A stretch of 22,665 bases of DNA, from assembly GCA_021464525.1 (NCBI GenBank), contig JADRCO010001091.1:1-22665 (forward strand), read 5' to 3'. The notes under the pieces are model-generated. The model was given only the letters and a program-made list of their open reading frames with translations, did not search any database and was not told where the DNA came from. This DNA is from Rhizophagus sp. LPA8_4_AMF. Lineage: Eukaryota; Glomeromycota; Glomeromycetes; Glomerales; Glomeraceae. Position 1 is the first letter of the stretch, and the number at the start of each line of letters is the position of its first letter. Position numbers and translations under genes: made by a program. Shown here piece after piece: positions 9,662-19,462 of this stretch.

Positions 9662-11248
9662 CTAATTAATTTCTTTCAATGGCGGTTTAGTATATTTAGT
9701 TTTATGAAAGATTCTAGCAGGCGTATAAATTTGACGTTTTGACTTGTCATCGAATTTTTGTGCTATTAAAGGAAAGTAACAAATATCTACAACTATATTT
9801 TCAATTTCATCAATTTCCCATGTTCCTTCCATATAACTAGGGTTTATATTATCATTATAATCAAACCAATGGTACTGAACAACTGGTTCTTGAACTTCAA
9901 GTCGAAACCAAAATAAAGTGACAACTTTTCGAATAATTTCACCAGCCATATCTTCAATTTCTTGTTTTTTTTCAGGATCTTTAAGTTTGCGATATTTATT
10001 AATTTCCCTATTTAAAATACCTTGATAACCACTAATAAATTCATGAGGGAATGTTCCTTTGTTATTAGTAATAATTTTATTAAACCCTCTATTTCCAAGA
10101 GCTGCAAATATTTCTTGACGTAATTTAATAGGCAGTACCCTAGTTATATCGTCAACCCCATCGCGTTTCTCTGCGATTACTTCTGCTAATTGTATTAAAT
10201 CATAGGTTCTATTATATAAGTAAGTTTCGGTTCCACATCCATATTCCTTGTAATTTTGTAAATTGTCAAAACTAAAATATTTTCTTCCATAGTCAAAAAT
10301 TTGTTCTATAACGTGACGTTGTAATACTGCTTTAATTAAAGGTTTTTGGTCCTTTTGATCTTTTGTAATAACTGAATTGCTTTTATATTTTATCAAGAGT
10401 TTTTGTATTTCATTAATATTAATTTCTACATTTCCTTTACATGTAGTTATATAATCTTCTAATAAATCTTGCAACCTTAACATATCATTTTTAAGTGCAA
10501 CTGAATTATTTGTATCATTGTCTGATAACTGTAACTTAGTTGCTGCTTCAAGAACAGTTTGATATTTAGAAGTTTAATCTCTTAATTCAATATTTTTTCG
10601 GTCTAGTTCCTGAATTATATTATCTTTTTTCTGAAATTTTTTATCCTTCTCCTCAAAAAATTTTTGAATTTTGATATTTTCCTCAACAATTTTTTGAATT
10701 TCGTTAATTTTCTCTTGAATGGTTTTATCCTTTTCTTGAATAATAATATCATTTTCTTGAATTATATTATTCTTTTCTTGAATTATTCTATCCTTTTCTT
10801 GAATTAATTTATCTTTTTCATGAATTATATTATCCTTTTCCTGAAGTTCTTTATTTTTTTCTTTAATTAAGTTATCCGTTACTTGAATCTTCTTATCTTT
10901 CTCCTGAATTGCATTATCTTTTTCTTGGATTACATTATTTTTTTCTTCTAAGGTTTCTATTAATAGTTTAACTAATTTAGCATTATGATCATCTAAACCA
11001 ACAATTTTTTTTTTCAATTCTTGCTTTTCTCTTAGAATATTATTGACATTATTAAAATTATCTTGTAAGTTTTTACAATATTTTTCCAAATTTTCATATT
11101 TATTCTTTAATTGATCACAGAGAGTCTCAGAAAATTTTAATTCCTCATTAAGTTTTTTGTTAAGTTTTATTTCTTCATATATAGGATCATTTATGATTTT
11201 ATCATAATTTGTTTGATAGTTCGTAACTTCAGATACATTTTGGGCCAT
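9662..11248 (-). pseudogene. Coiled-coil protein with conserved C-terminal domain, copy 2, interrupted by one in-frame stop
   Basis: This is a close paralogue of the 3870-5324 gene. By eye, the first 100 residues differ at 15 positions. Residues 102-217 are IIQEKDN-type heptads, more units than in copy 1. At 10574-10576 a TAA stands where copy 1 has GAA (KHEASKYQ in copy 1, RD-stop-TSKYQ here). The same frame then runs on for 303 codons with the complete C-terminal domain: LIKAVLQRH, KLRQEIFAALGNRGF, FRLEVQEP, NPSYMEGTWEIDEIEN, VDICYFPLIA and IYTPARIF. No intron signals surround the stop. Possible readings are a young pseudogene, a truncated 224-residue coiled-coil protein, read-through, or a base error. 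The rest looks constrained, so decay must be recent. Gene function is unknown, as for copy 1. Confidence 0.75.
10598..10945 (-). repeat. 21-nt-type coding repeat encoding IIQEKDN heptads (copy 2)
   Basis: This array is equivalent to that in copy 1 but longer, with units such as AIQEKDK, IIHEKDK, LIQEKDR, IIQEKNN, IIQENDI and IIQEKDK. The change in unit number between paralogues shows that the array length evolves. Confidence 0.75.
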
Positions 11249-11420
11249 AATAATTTTTTCTTTTTTTTTTAAAGGAGAAAAAAGAGAAAAAAGACTAAAA
11301 TTTAAAATTTATCCTTTTTAAAAGGCTTATGATAATCCTTACATAAATGAATTTCATAATTAGGAGTTTGTGCGCTCAGAACAGCGAATCCCTGTACTCC
11401 AGGTTTTGCTTAAAAATTTA
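11249..11420 (-). promoter_or_regulatory. Upstream flank of coiled-coil copy 2, homologous to that of copy 1
   Basis: It aligns by eye with 5325-5500, including ATTTAAAATTTATCC, AAAAGGCTT, ATCCTTACATAA and TTTGTGCGCTCAGA. Similarity fades after about 11440. It presumably contains core promoter and leader. Confidence 0.55.
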
Positions 11421-12286
11421 AGGGCTGTGAAGCAGTTAATATTTTACAATATGAGCAATTTATTAAAAGTCACAAAAATGTAAATAATTTCAACAGTTCA
11501 AATTAAGTAAAATTAATTTATTAAATTGTTTACCACTAATTCGTGTTTCGTTTCATAAAATTGGTTGAGTAAAATTCACTTTTAACTCCTCATAACATTA
11601 CTACTCCTTTATTTTAAGTTATACGGGGTAAAATTTCTCTAAATAAATTCTTTGAATGATACTTTTTAAATAAATAATTAATAAAATATTATTTATTTAT
11701 TAAATTTGGATCTTCTTTCTCGTTCTGTATAAGTTCGGAAATTGTTTATGACACCAATAATCATACTATTTGTACCAAATCTACAATTCTTTCGATAATT
11801 CAAGATCAGCCAATTCAGCCAATTTGTCAGCGTATTAATTAAATAACAAAATGTTCCCAAACATCCGCGACCGCCGCGCGTAAGATTTCACGCGTTTTCT
11901 TTTACCAAAATGATCTTTTGTATAATTTTATTTCACTTTTTTAAAGATTTCGTAAAAAGAAGTTTAATAAAATACTTTTAAAAAATGCATAGTAGATTTA
12001 ATGAAAAGTACAAAAAAGATTTAAATAAATACCGGAGTGCTATGATACACAAATTTTATGGACACAATTGATGAATTGATTGATTATATAAGATAATAAC
12101 AGATAATTATATAAGCGGGTAATTATTCATGGGTTAATTTAAGGAAGTATACTGCAGAATGGCAACATCCATAGTTATAGAATTCTTTTGTTCATGCATG
12201 CGTTAAGGAATGAAATAAAATTCATACCGTTGAAAAAAAATTTTTTTTGAATAATAAATATAATAAATAATAAATATAATACTTAA
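11421..12286. other. Intergenic with a small GC-rich island
   Basis: The stretch is AT-rich apart from about 11865-11895 (CCGCGACCGCCGCGCGTAAG), which contains several CpG and may mark a regulatory site or a repeat fragment. A TAATAAATA microsatellite lies at 12250-12283, just before the kinase start. No coding is seen. Confidence 0.4.
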
Positions 12287-13050
12287 ATGACAAAAATGAC
12301 ATCAGTAAAAGAATGGATTGAGAAAAAGATAAAGAATGAGTGTATTCATTATTTTAAATATGATGAATTTAGAAAATTTGACGAAATTGGTAGAAGTTTC
12401 GGTAAAGTGATTAAAGCAAATTTGGCTAATACGGGATTGGTCGTACTAAAAATTATAATTAATAAAAATTCAAATGAGGCTAATAATGAACTTATCAAAG
12501 AGGTAATGTGTCTTTTTGTGTTGTACAATATATTAGCTTGGTATATACATATAAATAAAATATGTTTACTTTTTTTTAGTTAAAACTCCTTTGCGAAGTT
12601 GATTATCATCCAAACATCAATCGTTGTTTTGGAATAACAAAGGGTTACTGTAAGACTTTTTTAAATAATTTACTTATACAATTCAATCTAACTTATTCAC
12701 ATTTAAAATTAATAGATTCTGAGAATTATATTTTGGTGTAGGATTATTCCAATGAAGGAAATTTAAGGGAATTGCTGAAAAAAATTTTATTTTTTTGAAA
12801 TGGAATGTTAAAATTTAAACGGCATTGGATATTGCTAGTGGATTAAAATTTTTACATTCCAAAGGAATAATCCATATAGACTTGGTAATGGAGTATTTAT
12901 TTAATGTTTGTGATTTTGTTTTCGATGATAGTCAATCATTTTGTAGCACTCAAAAGATATATTAGTGAATGATAGAAAATTATTAATTGCAGACTTTGGA
13001 TTATCAAAAAAGTTGGCAGAAGCTACAACTAATTCAAAGAGTAATAAATG
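12287..13050 (+). pseudogene. Protein kinase pseudogene (TKL-like), four exons, C-lobe missing
   Basis: Exons 12287-12502, 12580-12649, 12716-12884 and 12947-13050 are separated by GT-AG introns of 77, 66 and 62 nt, with a CTAAC branch motif at 12688-12692. They show, in order, a damaged P-loop (EIGRSFGKVIKA, one Gly lost), the VLKIIIN Lys strand, HPNINRCFGITK, SENYILV and DYSNEGNLREL. LDIASGLKFLHSKGIIH comes next, followed by IDL where HRDL is expected, so the catalytic Arg is Ile. The last exon gives LIADFGLSKKLAEATTNSKSNK with an intact DFG. Breaks are TAG at 12739-12741, a length change in the A-run at 12778-12784, TAA at 12816-12818 and TGA at 13048-13050. The kinase C-lobe after the activation loop start is absent. 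It would once have been a cytosolic Ser/Thr or Tyr kinase of the expanded fungal TKL-like type. Assignment to kinase is firm, the subgroup less so. Confidence 0.85.
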
Positions 13051-13055
13051 AATTT

Positions 13056-13127
13056 ATTTGATAGGGGTGTTAGAATATCACCGAACTGCGAAGCAGTTCG
13101 GATGATATTTTAACACCCCTATCAAAT
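13056..13127. repeat. 72-nt near-perfect palindrome (34/35-bp arms, GAA loop)
   Basis: The left arm 13056-13089 begins ATTTGATAGGGGTGTTA. The right arm 13093-13127 is its complement with one mismatch (G/A) and one single-base bulge. The loop is GAA inside CTGCGAAGCAG. It directly follows the last kinase match. It could be a foldback or MITE-like insertion, an inverted duplication formed at a break, or a strong RNA hairpin. There are no clear flanking target duplications. Confidence 0.85.
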
Positions 13128-13789
13128 AACTGTGTTATCCTGCAGCCGCCGATGATCATGTTTATAACTATTTCCGGTTTAACGTGCGCGTCCTTTTAAC
13201 TTTTTACATCAATATCAATAATAATTATGCAATTGTAGTTTATTTATAGCTAATAAAAAAAAATATCAACATGATGAAAAAAGCATGATCCTATTTGACT
13301 GTAGGATAACTATTACTTATTATATAAAATACTATACCAATTATAATAAAAATAAAAGAATATATTTCCCGTCTACTAATTGATCACTCGTGATACTACA
13401 CGTCGATATTTTACTGGAATTTAATTTTCTAGGAAAATATCAATATTATGTAATACCAGGATATCATTTGAAAATCGTACCTCAAATTATTAATCAATTT
13501 ACTTGGAATTTACATTATTGCAATTATAACTATAAAAAAGTAAAAATATATGTACAGTACATATATATTTTTTAATCATTAATCAAATAAACTGTGGATA
13601 TCATGATTTTCACGGCGCTATTACTGTACATACATCACTTCATTTATGCTGACAATTTAGATATCATTGATGACTTATTCTTTAATTAAATTGATTAAAT
13701 TGGCTTATATTAATAAAACCACTTTTTTTAGCTTACAAGAAAACACAGAGTTGAAAGTTTTTTTTAAAGCAAATAAAAAATGAATACAT
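13128..13789. other. Intergenic, no gene seen
   Basis: This is AT-rich sequence with an imperfect palindrome around GTACAGTAC (about 13544-13574). Near 13140-13195 is a slightly GC-richer patch with CAGCCGCCGATGATC. A 61-codon open frame at 13390-13575 has no recognisable features, and I do not call it. Confidence 0.35.
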
Positions 13790-14836
13790 TATCAACTATC
13801 CAATTAAATCAGCTTTAAAACAACATCAGACTGTCTTTCGGCGAAGTACAGCAAGTGATTCAAACAATTTATCACAATTTCAAAAAAATGTATCACTCAA
13901 AGGAATCAATAATTACATAGTGACAGGACCTTCCACTATGACATTTAAAGAGTCTCAGCAAGTTTATGCTGAAATACTGTTTATATCACAGTATTTAGGT
14001 ATAAGACGTGTTCTTGAAAACAATATAATTGGATTTACCTTCATCTTGAATTTATGTTGAATGATTTCATAGATGAAGGTTTAGAATTTTTTTATGCTCT
14101 ACTTCCAGATGTTTAATTAGTAAATTAATTTGATGGAAAATTTGTCATTTCATAATTGGAAAAGAAGTAAATTTATGTGAAATTATAAATTCTATAAGAA
14201 AATCAATTGGTACTTTTCTACCATTAGATTTTCCTTTATGGCCAACAATGATCTGTATAATTTCTGATAGTCAACAATAATTGTTAGTAGTCCACCCAAT
14301 TCAACCGATCAACAAAGGTTCTAACCTTACTTTTCATGTCTCAAGTGTCTAGGTTATATCCTGAATACTGCCGGTTTATCAAAATTCAGAGGCACTTCCA
14401 TTATATGTTGATCGAAAATTTAAATATTTTCCACTTCAAAATGAACAAATTTTAACCAATCAGGCTATGTTTCATCAATTACCTGTACCTGCTAAAGGAA
14501 CCAACTGTGTGGCTATTTCTTTGAAAAAATCATTGCTGTATACACATAAATTCCATTTTGATGGACGTATATATAATTCATGATCAATACACTAACTACC
14601 TCTATTTGAGAATAGCAGATTTGGTGGATCTCACAGACAATCATCAAAGCATAATGGACCGGCAATCTGTGTTAGTAATTGGCAAAATTAAACCTTGTAA
14701 ACGATGTAAATATGTATATGACTTTGACTATGAAGAAATTGGTGATACCACTAAGCAAATAACTGAATATTTTATCATGTGTAATTGTGCTGAAAGTGAA
14801 GGTAGTATTCACCTAGTCACAAACTACACGAACTAA
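13790..14836 (+). pseudogene. Broken coding remains of an unrecognised family
   Basis: Several plus-strand segments have protein-like composition quite unlike the surrounding AT-rich spacer, for example around 13800-14000, 14040-14115, 14385-14560 and 14558-14836. The last segment is open for 92 codons and carries a CKRCKYVYDFDYEE cluster followed by CNC, which could be a metal-binding site. The segments lie in different frames with several breaks between them, so this looks like one decayed gene or element. I cannot name the family. It could be a host gene, a transposon gene or an old virus-like element, and no hallmark domain decides. Confidence 0.5.
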
Positions 14837-14839
14837 AAG

Positions 14840-15644
14840 TGTATTACAGAAATATACAGATCTAATTGTAGATTTTTTTGAAAATAGAGAATACCTAATT
14901 TTTATTGAAATTAATTTATTTGCAAATTTTTTTCGTAGATTAAGAGATTAAGCAATATTTGCTGTGCAGTCTATCATCTGTATAGTTATCACCTGGAAAG
15001 GTTCTCTTGTAAAATGTGATTAAAATTGAAAATTTCTTATAGTTTATATTGGTGGGAATAGTATTTAATAAATAAATGAAATGAATTGTTGGATTTGCTA
15101 AAAAATAATGTAGATGACTATATAGACAGCCAAAAATTAGAATTAAATCGTATGGAATAGTGGGAAGAAATTCTCGTTTTATGGGTTAGGGTCCAAGAAA
15201 TTCATCTTATTACCCTCTGAAAAATAATAAAGTACATAACTTTTGACCTTTATGCTTGGAAAAGTAAAAATTAAAAAGAAACGAAAAAGAAATCAATCCA
15301 CTTCGCTATACTACAATTGTTGTAATAGCATTATTAATTTTTAATAAAGATGGTATTTATAGTTAGAGCTTAGAACGTAAAAATACTGTAACAAAAATAC
15401 TGAGACTTAGTATTTATTTAAAATGAAAGAATCAGAAGCAACTAATCATTCATGAGATACAAATTATGATCTACTAATTCTATTCTGAATTTATAGAAAA
15501 ATTTGATTAAAAGAAAGACTTACATATAAAATATTTATTTGATAGGAAGCAAAATTATATGTTTTCAAAACATATTTCAGTAATTAGTATTTTGAAACAC
15601 ATCAGAGCTTCTTGCGCCTATATCTTTGTAATTATACAAAACTT
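14840..15644. other. Intergenic, possible further coding debris
   Basis: Short protein-like stretches occur on the plus strand near 15085-15240, but nothing identifiable with confidence. The rest is AT-rich spacer. Confidence 0.35.
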
Positions 15645-16194
15645 TTAGCGGATCATGTACAATTTACCACTACCACCCAAGTACATCAGTGCATCAGAGT
15701 CTTCTATACCAATGCAAACAATTAAGAACTCCCCATATTCTTTTAACTCTTCCCCATGAATATCATATGATATTGATTCTAAGAGAAAAAACCCTCGCGC
15801 GTAACCAATTTTATCAACTATCTAATGGAATAGTAGCATAGCGATACTTGGCGCAAAGTTCCCTAATTTTTGATTCTTTTTCATCATCTGACTCTAGTAA
15901 TTCAAGTTCAAGCTGACGAAATTGGTTAAGTGCCTCAATATCACGATCACTAAACCTGTCAGCATCGTTTCCTTTTCTCCAAAAATTATCAGTATACGTT
16001 CGTGGAGCTGGTGGCAGATTAGTGAACAAATAACTTTTAGATTTATCACTATTGGGCTTGGAATGTGTTTCTGGCTTGGAATGTGCTTCGGCTTAGGATG
16101 TGTCTGTCCCATTTTTTTGTGAAGAGACTTTTTTAGTCAAAATGATATTAACGTATATAAAAATATAAATCAAATATCAATATTACTTACTCAT
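15645..16194 (-). CDS. Small three-exon gene, hypothetical protein (136 aa)
   Basis: I reconstruct minus-strand exons at 16194-16191 (ATGA), 16091-15819 and 15778-15645, 411 nt in all, exactly 137 codons. Intron 1 (99 nt) has a textbook GTAAGT donor right after ATGA and ends TCCTAAG. Intron 2 is only 40 nt (GTTGAT ... TTTTCTCTTAG). The joined product starts MTEAHSKPETHSKPNSDKSK and runs on to FTNLPPAPRTYTDNFWRKG. An acidic, probably helical stretch follows (ALNQFRQLELELLESDDEKE). It ends with YDIHGEELKEYGEFLIVCIG, then DSDALMYLGGSGKLYMIR and a stop. There is no signal peptide or membrane segment, and I recognise no family. The last two exons read as real protein. The 4-nt first exon rests on phase and splice signals alone. 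If intron 2 is retained, the product ends at IPLDS. Confidence 0.6.
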
Positions 16195-17137
16195 TGTGTA
16201 AGTAATATAAGTAATTAAGTTGCACTAAATCATTGATCTTAGAAATATAGGGATACATGAGCTATTGTACGACTATTTAACTCTCGAATTATTATTCAAA
16301 ATGTGAATCTAAAAAAAATCCAAACTACGAGATCGTGACCCACGGCCGCAGGTTACGGACTCACGGTTAGCTTATTTATTACGTTTATAATGTCATATGA
16401 TAATAGTGTAACAAATTTTTTTTTGGAACACAAAGGACAAAAAAAAAATTTCGGTCTCCGTTACTCACAAAAATACCTAATCGCAAAATCTATTATTATA
16501 ATAGATCCGCTTCGATTGAACAACTTGTGTGAATTTTATATGATTGTCTAGAAAAATGAAAACATCATTGAGCGAATCTCTGGATTTCATGTCTTTCAAC
16601 TCAGCAGATGTTCCTAGTAAAACTGGTTATTCTAAGTCGTATTTTGATGTTCCACTACTAATAAAGTTTTATATTTACCTGAGAAACATCACTGTGTAGG
16701 CAACCTGGATGGCAAAGGATACTAATCCTTACGGGTAATGCTGCGGGGGTTGACCGACAAATATCCACAGTTCCCCGTGAAATAACTATTATATATCACG
16801 GAGACTAACGTCATGTATACTTTTTAGCTACTGATAGATTTTAGCTTTCCCTTTTAAATAAACATCGTTTTATAAAAGTATCAATAAGGAAAATCACGGA
16901 GAAGTGGACACTATGAGGAAACGTGATATAATAGTACTAGTTATTGTAACTTTACGGTACTTTTGCCATAACTTTTATTTCTTGTTTTACATAATTTGAT
17001 TTTGATTTTGATACTATATTTTCTCCCATATTCTTAAATGCAAAGAGAATACTAGGAAGGTGAGAAATTTTAAAATGAAAAATTATTTATTTAGATAACG
17101 GGAGAGTGTGTCCCCTGTTCATCGTTGTGGCTGATTT
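16195..17137. other. Intergenic, no gene seen
   Basis: Some local inverted repeats occur, such as CCCCGTGA ... TCACGGAG around 16775-16802 and CGTGA ... TCACG near 16335-16363. There is also a patch of higher GC at 16695-16760. I could not fit a tRNA, rRNA or coding feature. Confidence 0.35.
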
Positions 17138-17215
17138 GGTTAATTTAAAGTTCGTATTCGTTATCCGTAACGGATATTTGGATATCCAGATGAATGGATA
17201 CGAACTCGGTTAATT
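17138..17215. repeat. Imperfect palindrome flanked by an 8-bp direct repeat
   Basis: GGTTAATT occurs at 17138-17145 and again at 17208-17215. Between them lie 62 bp with inverted ends (AGTTCGTATTCG ... GGATACGAACT) and an inner ATCCGTAACGGAT. The layout looks like a tiny MITE with an 8-bp target duplication, the length typical of hAT elements. It is too small for the family to be certain. Confidence 0.45.
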
Positions 17216-18429
17216 CTTGTTTTTTTTACAAGGGCACTGCAAAATAGTTAAAGATTAACGTGAAATTTCATGTTTTATAAGTTAAAAGAATCACAAAACA
17301 TTCATCATCATTACTTATAATTTCCTTATTGAAAATTTTATTTTTATCTTATTACACGATTTGTGTCATGTGACTATGAACCTTATAACCCAAGTAGTAT
17401 GTTTGTGCGACAACGTTTCATATATATATGCCGCTTCCGTCAAAAAATCAAAAAAAAATTCTCGCTTATATCTTTCATACAATTTATGCAATAATAAATA
17501 TCTTAAGATAACTATTAAGAGATGACAATTTTTTATGAATTAAAACAATTATTAATATTATAATTACCTAGAAAGGGCTAATACACAAGATGAACAATTT
17601 ATTTTTTAATTGAAAAATTTTATTTGAAACTTTGATTAAATCATCACAAAGTAAGTTTAAAATTTCAGTTCTTAAAAGCACCTGATCTGAAATCTAAAAA
17701 TAATTTTTTTTCTTTCTTAAAAAGTTGGTACAATAGGTGTTTTATGTTATTACATGCAGTACCACCTGATTGAGATTATATTTATCGGTACCTGATTGGA
17801 GGGAATATTTTAAATTAGTAAAAAAAATATAAAAAAATATGATTAGAAATATGACTATACCTGGGACGTAGTTAATTTTGAAGACTTAAAGCGGATTAAA
17901 TTGTCTAAATTAGAATATCCACGGCACAACAATCAACAAACTAACTACAAGTAGAATTCAGAGAAAAAAAAATGGTTCCCGAAATTGGATTAATATTAAA
18001 AAAGTAAAGAATAGAAGATAATTAGAAAACATGATTTCATGGATATAGTTAATCTTGAAGACTTTGAATGGATTAAATTATTTAATTATATCCATCTAAT
18101 TTAAGAAAAAATCAAAAATCTTGACACCCCCGTAATTACATTATAAGAAAGCAATAGAAGATTATTTTAACTCGAATACAAATATTGAATTTACTGTCCC
18201 ATTATTCCAATCCCATATCTCATACTATTCCTAAAATTATTTGTGTTTATTTTATTATTTTTACCATTAGTAATGCGCGAATATGTATATAATTCTGGTC
18301 TCTTAACTACATTAAACTCTGCCAACCTCGATTTATTACTGAACGTGTATCTGGTATAATAATCTATTATTTTAACATCATCGAATTTTCTCTATGTTAC
18401 AAGGTCTGTGCGACATATTAATTTTCGCA
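17216..18429. other. Intergenic with a local duplication
   Basis: This is AT-rich spacer that would be the place for the 5' half of the following Hsp70-like pseudogene. I could not find that half. It contains the 17842-17920 / 18021-18093 repeat pair. Confidence 0.35.
17842..18093. repeat. Diverged direct repeat pair of about 75 bp
   Basis: 17842-17920 and 18021-18093 share ATTAGAAA, TATAGTTAAT/GTAGTTAATT, CTTGAAGACTT and GGATTAAATT in the same order, about 100 bp apart. The second unit contains a 22-codon open stretch (MDIVNLEDFEWIKLFNYIHL), which is broken in the first. Origin unknown. Confidence 0.6.
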
Positions 18430-19462
18430 TACAGCGGAAGCAGTTGCTTTACGTTGTCTAAATGTTGTTAAAGATCATAATCTTCGTTCTGGAGGTAATA
18501 GATTTTTTTTTTTTAAGAAAACAAGGTAATTCCTATAGGTTACTTATCGTTATGTACTTTTTTTTTTTATAAGAAAAGTTTCTTTCCTAGTTTCAGATTT
18601 GATGATGATGCAGTCAATTTTATATTGCGATAACTTCTTCAGCACAACAAATTAAGTGAGATTACTAAAACGTATCGGCGATCTATGTGAGTACCACGTT
18701 GATAAGGAACTTTACATTGGCTTGGACGTAAAGTCGGATTTCAAGCATTAGGAAATTAAAATGATGTAATTATGGACAAATACACACCGAATTTTTGTCT
18801 TTGGGTTAAATTTAAATTTAATGGGAGATCCAGGAGAATTTAAGCAATCTTAAAACTCGATTTTACATCAGTGGAGGGAATGTTTGATCTAAATAGAGTC
18901 ATAAAATTAATTGATAGTCAATTAAGTAATGCTTTGGAACGATGTTCTGCAATATTTTTAGTAGGCGAATTTAGTTATCTTCCGAGTAGAGTAAGAGGAG
19001 TCTTTATATATCAAGTTATTGTTGTACCGGCTTTGTCAACGGCAGTACCTCTAGTGATGCTATAACAAACATATGTATTAACATTATATATCCTAAATGA
19101 ACTTGTGGAAATTTTTCAAAGTTTGGTACGTGTAATTTATTCGATTTTATTCTTTACGCAACAAAGACTTTAATTTTTTATTTTTGATTTAACATATGAT
19201 GTAACATTAGGTTGCGCGTAGAGAAAAGAAAAATGGAGAATCGATACTCTAAAGTTAGATTTTGTTAAAGAATTTTTGTCCAGTCAAACCAAACATTTAT
19301 TATACAAAAGATGATTTTGGAAATATTGTAATGAGGAGCTTTACGCATTAACACTTATCATTTGGTAGAATTCTCATTGATTTTACTAAAATGGAAATTA
19401 AAGCAAGGAATAGCGAAATGGAAAAAATTTATGGTGAAACAGCTTTTGAATTAGACAATTAA
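18430..19462 (+). pseudogene. HSPA12-like Hsp70 pseudogene C, 3' half
   Basis: This is a third decayed copy of the family, on the plus strand. Matches in family order are TAEAVALRCLNVVKDHN (18436-18490, compare TEPEAAAxxCLxVxKEHNL), HWLGRKVGFQAL (18715-18750) and VKFKFNG (about 18803-18823). Next is a continuous 65-codon stretch at 18871-19065 (VEGMFDLNRVIKLIDSQLSN, then CSAIFLVGEF, then VIVVPALSTAV), which covers the family's late ATPase region. Last is MEIKARNSEMEKIYGETAFE (19391-19450), normally near the C-terminus. Many stops and frame changes separate the pieces, and the CGGGTVDL segment is not recognisable. It is more diverged than copies A and B and lies in the opposite orientation. 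No 5' half is seen. Confidence 0.75.

Noticed and set aside
15085-15240. Protein-like plus-strand stretch (WEEILVLWVRVQEI) resembling a BTB/BACK or coiled-coil family fragment
   Set aside because: It is too short and interrupted, and two unrelated families fit equally badly.
15894-16112. Minus-strand open frame starting MGQTHPKPK
   Set aside because: It overlaps the better-supported middle exon of the small three-exon gene in another frame and looks unprotein-like after 25 residues.
16695-16760. GC-richer patch considered as a tRNA or rRNA fragment
   Set aside because: No cloverleaf or known rRNA core sequence could be recognised.
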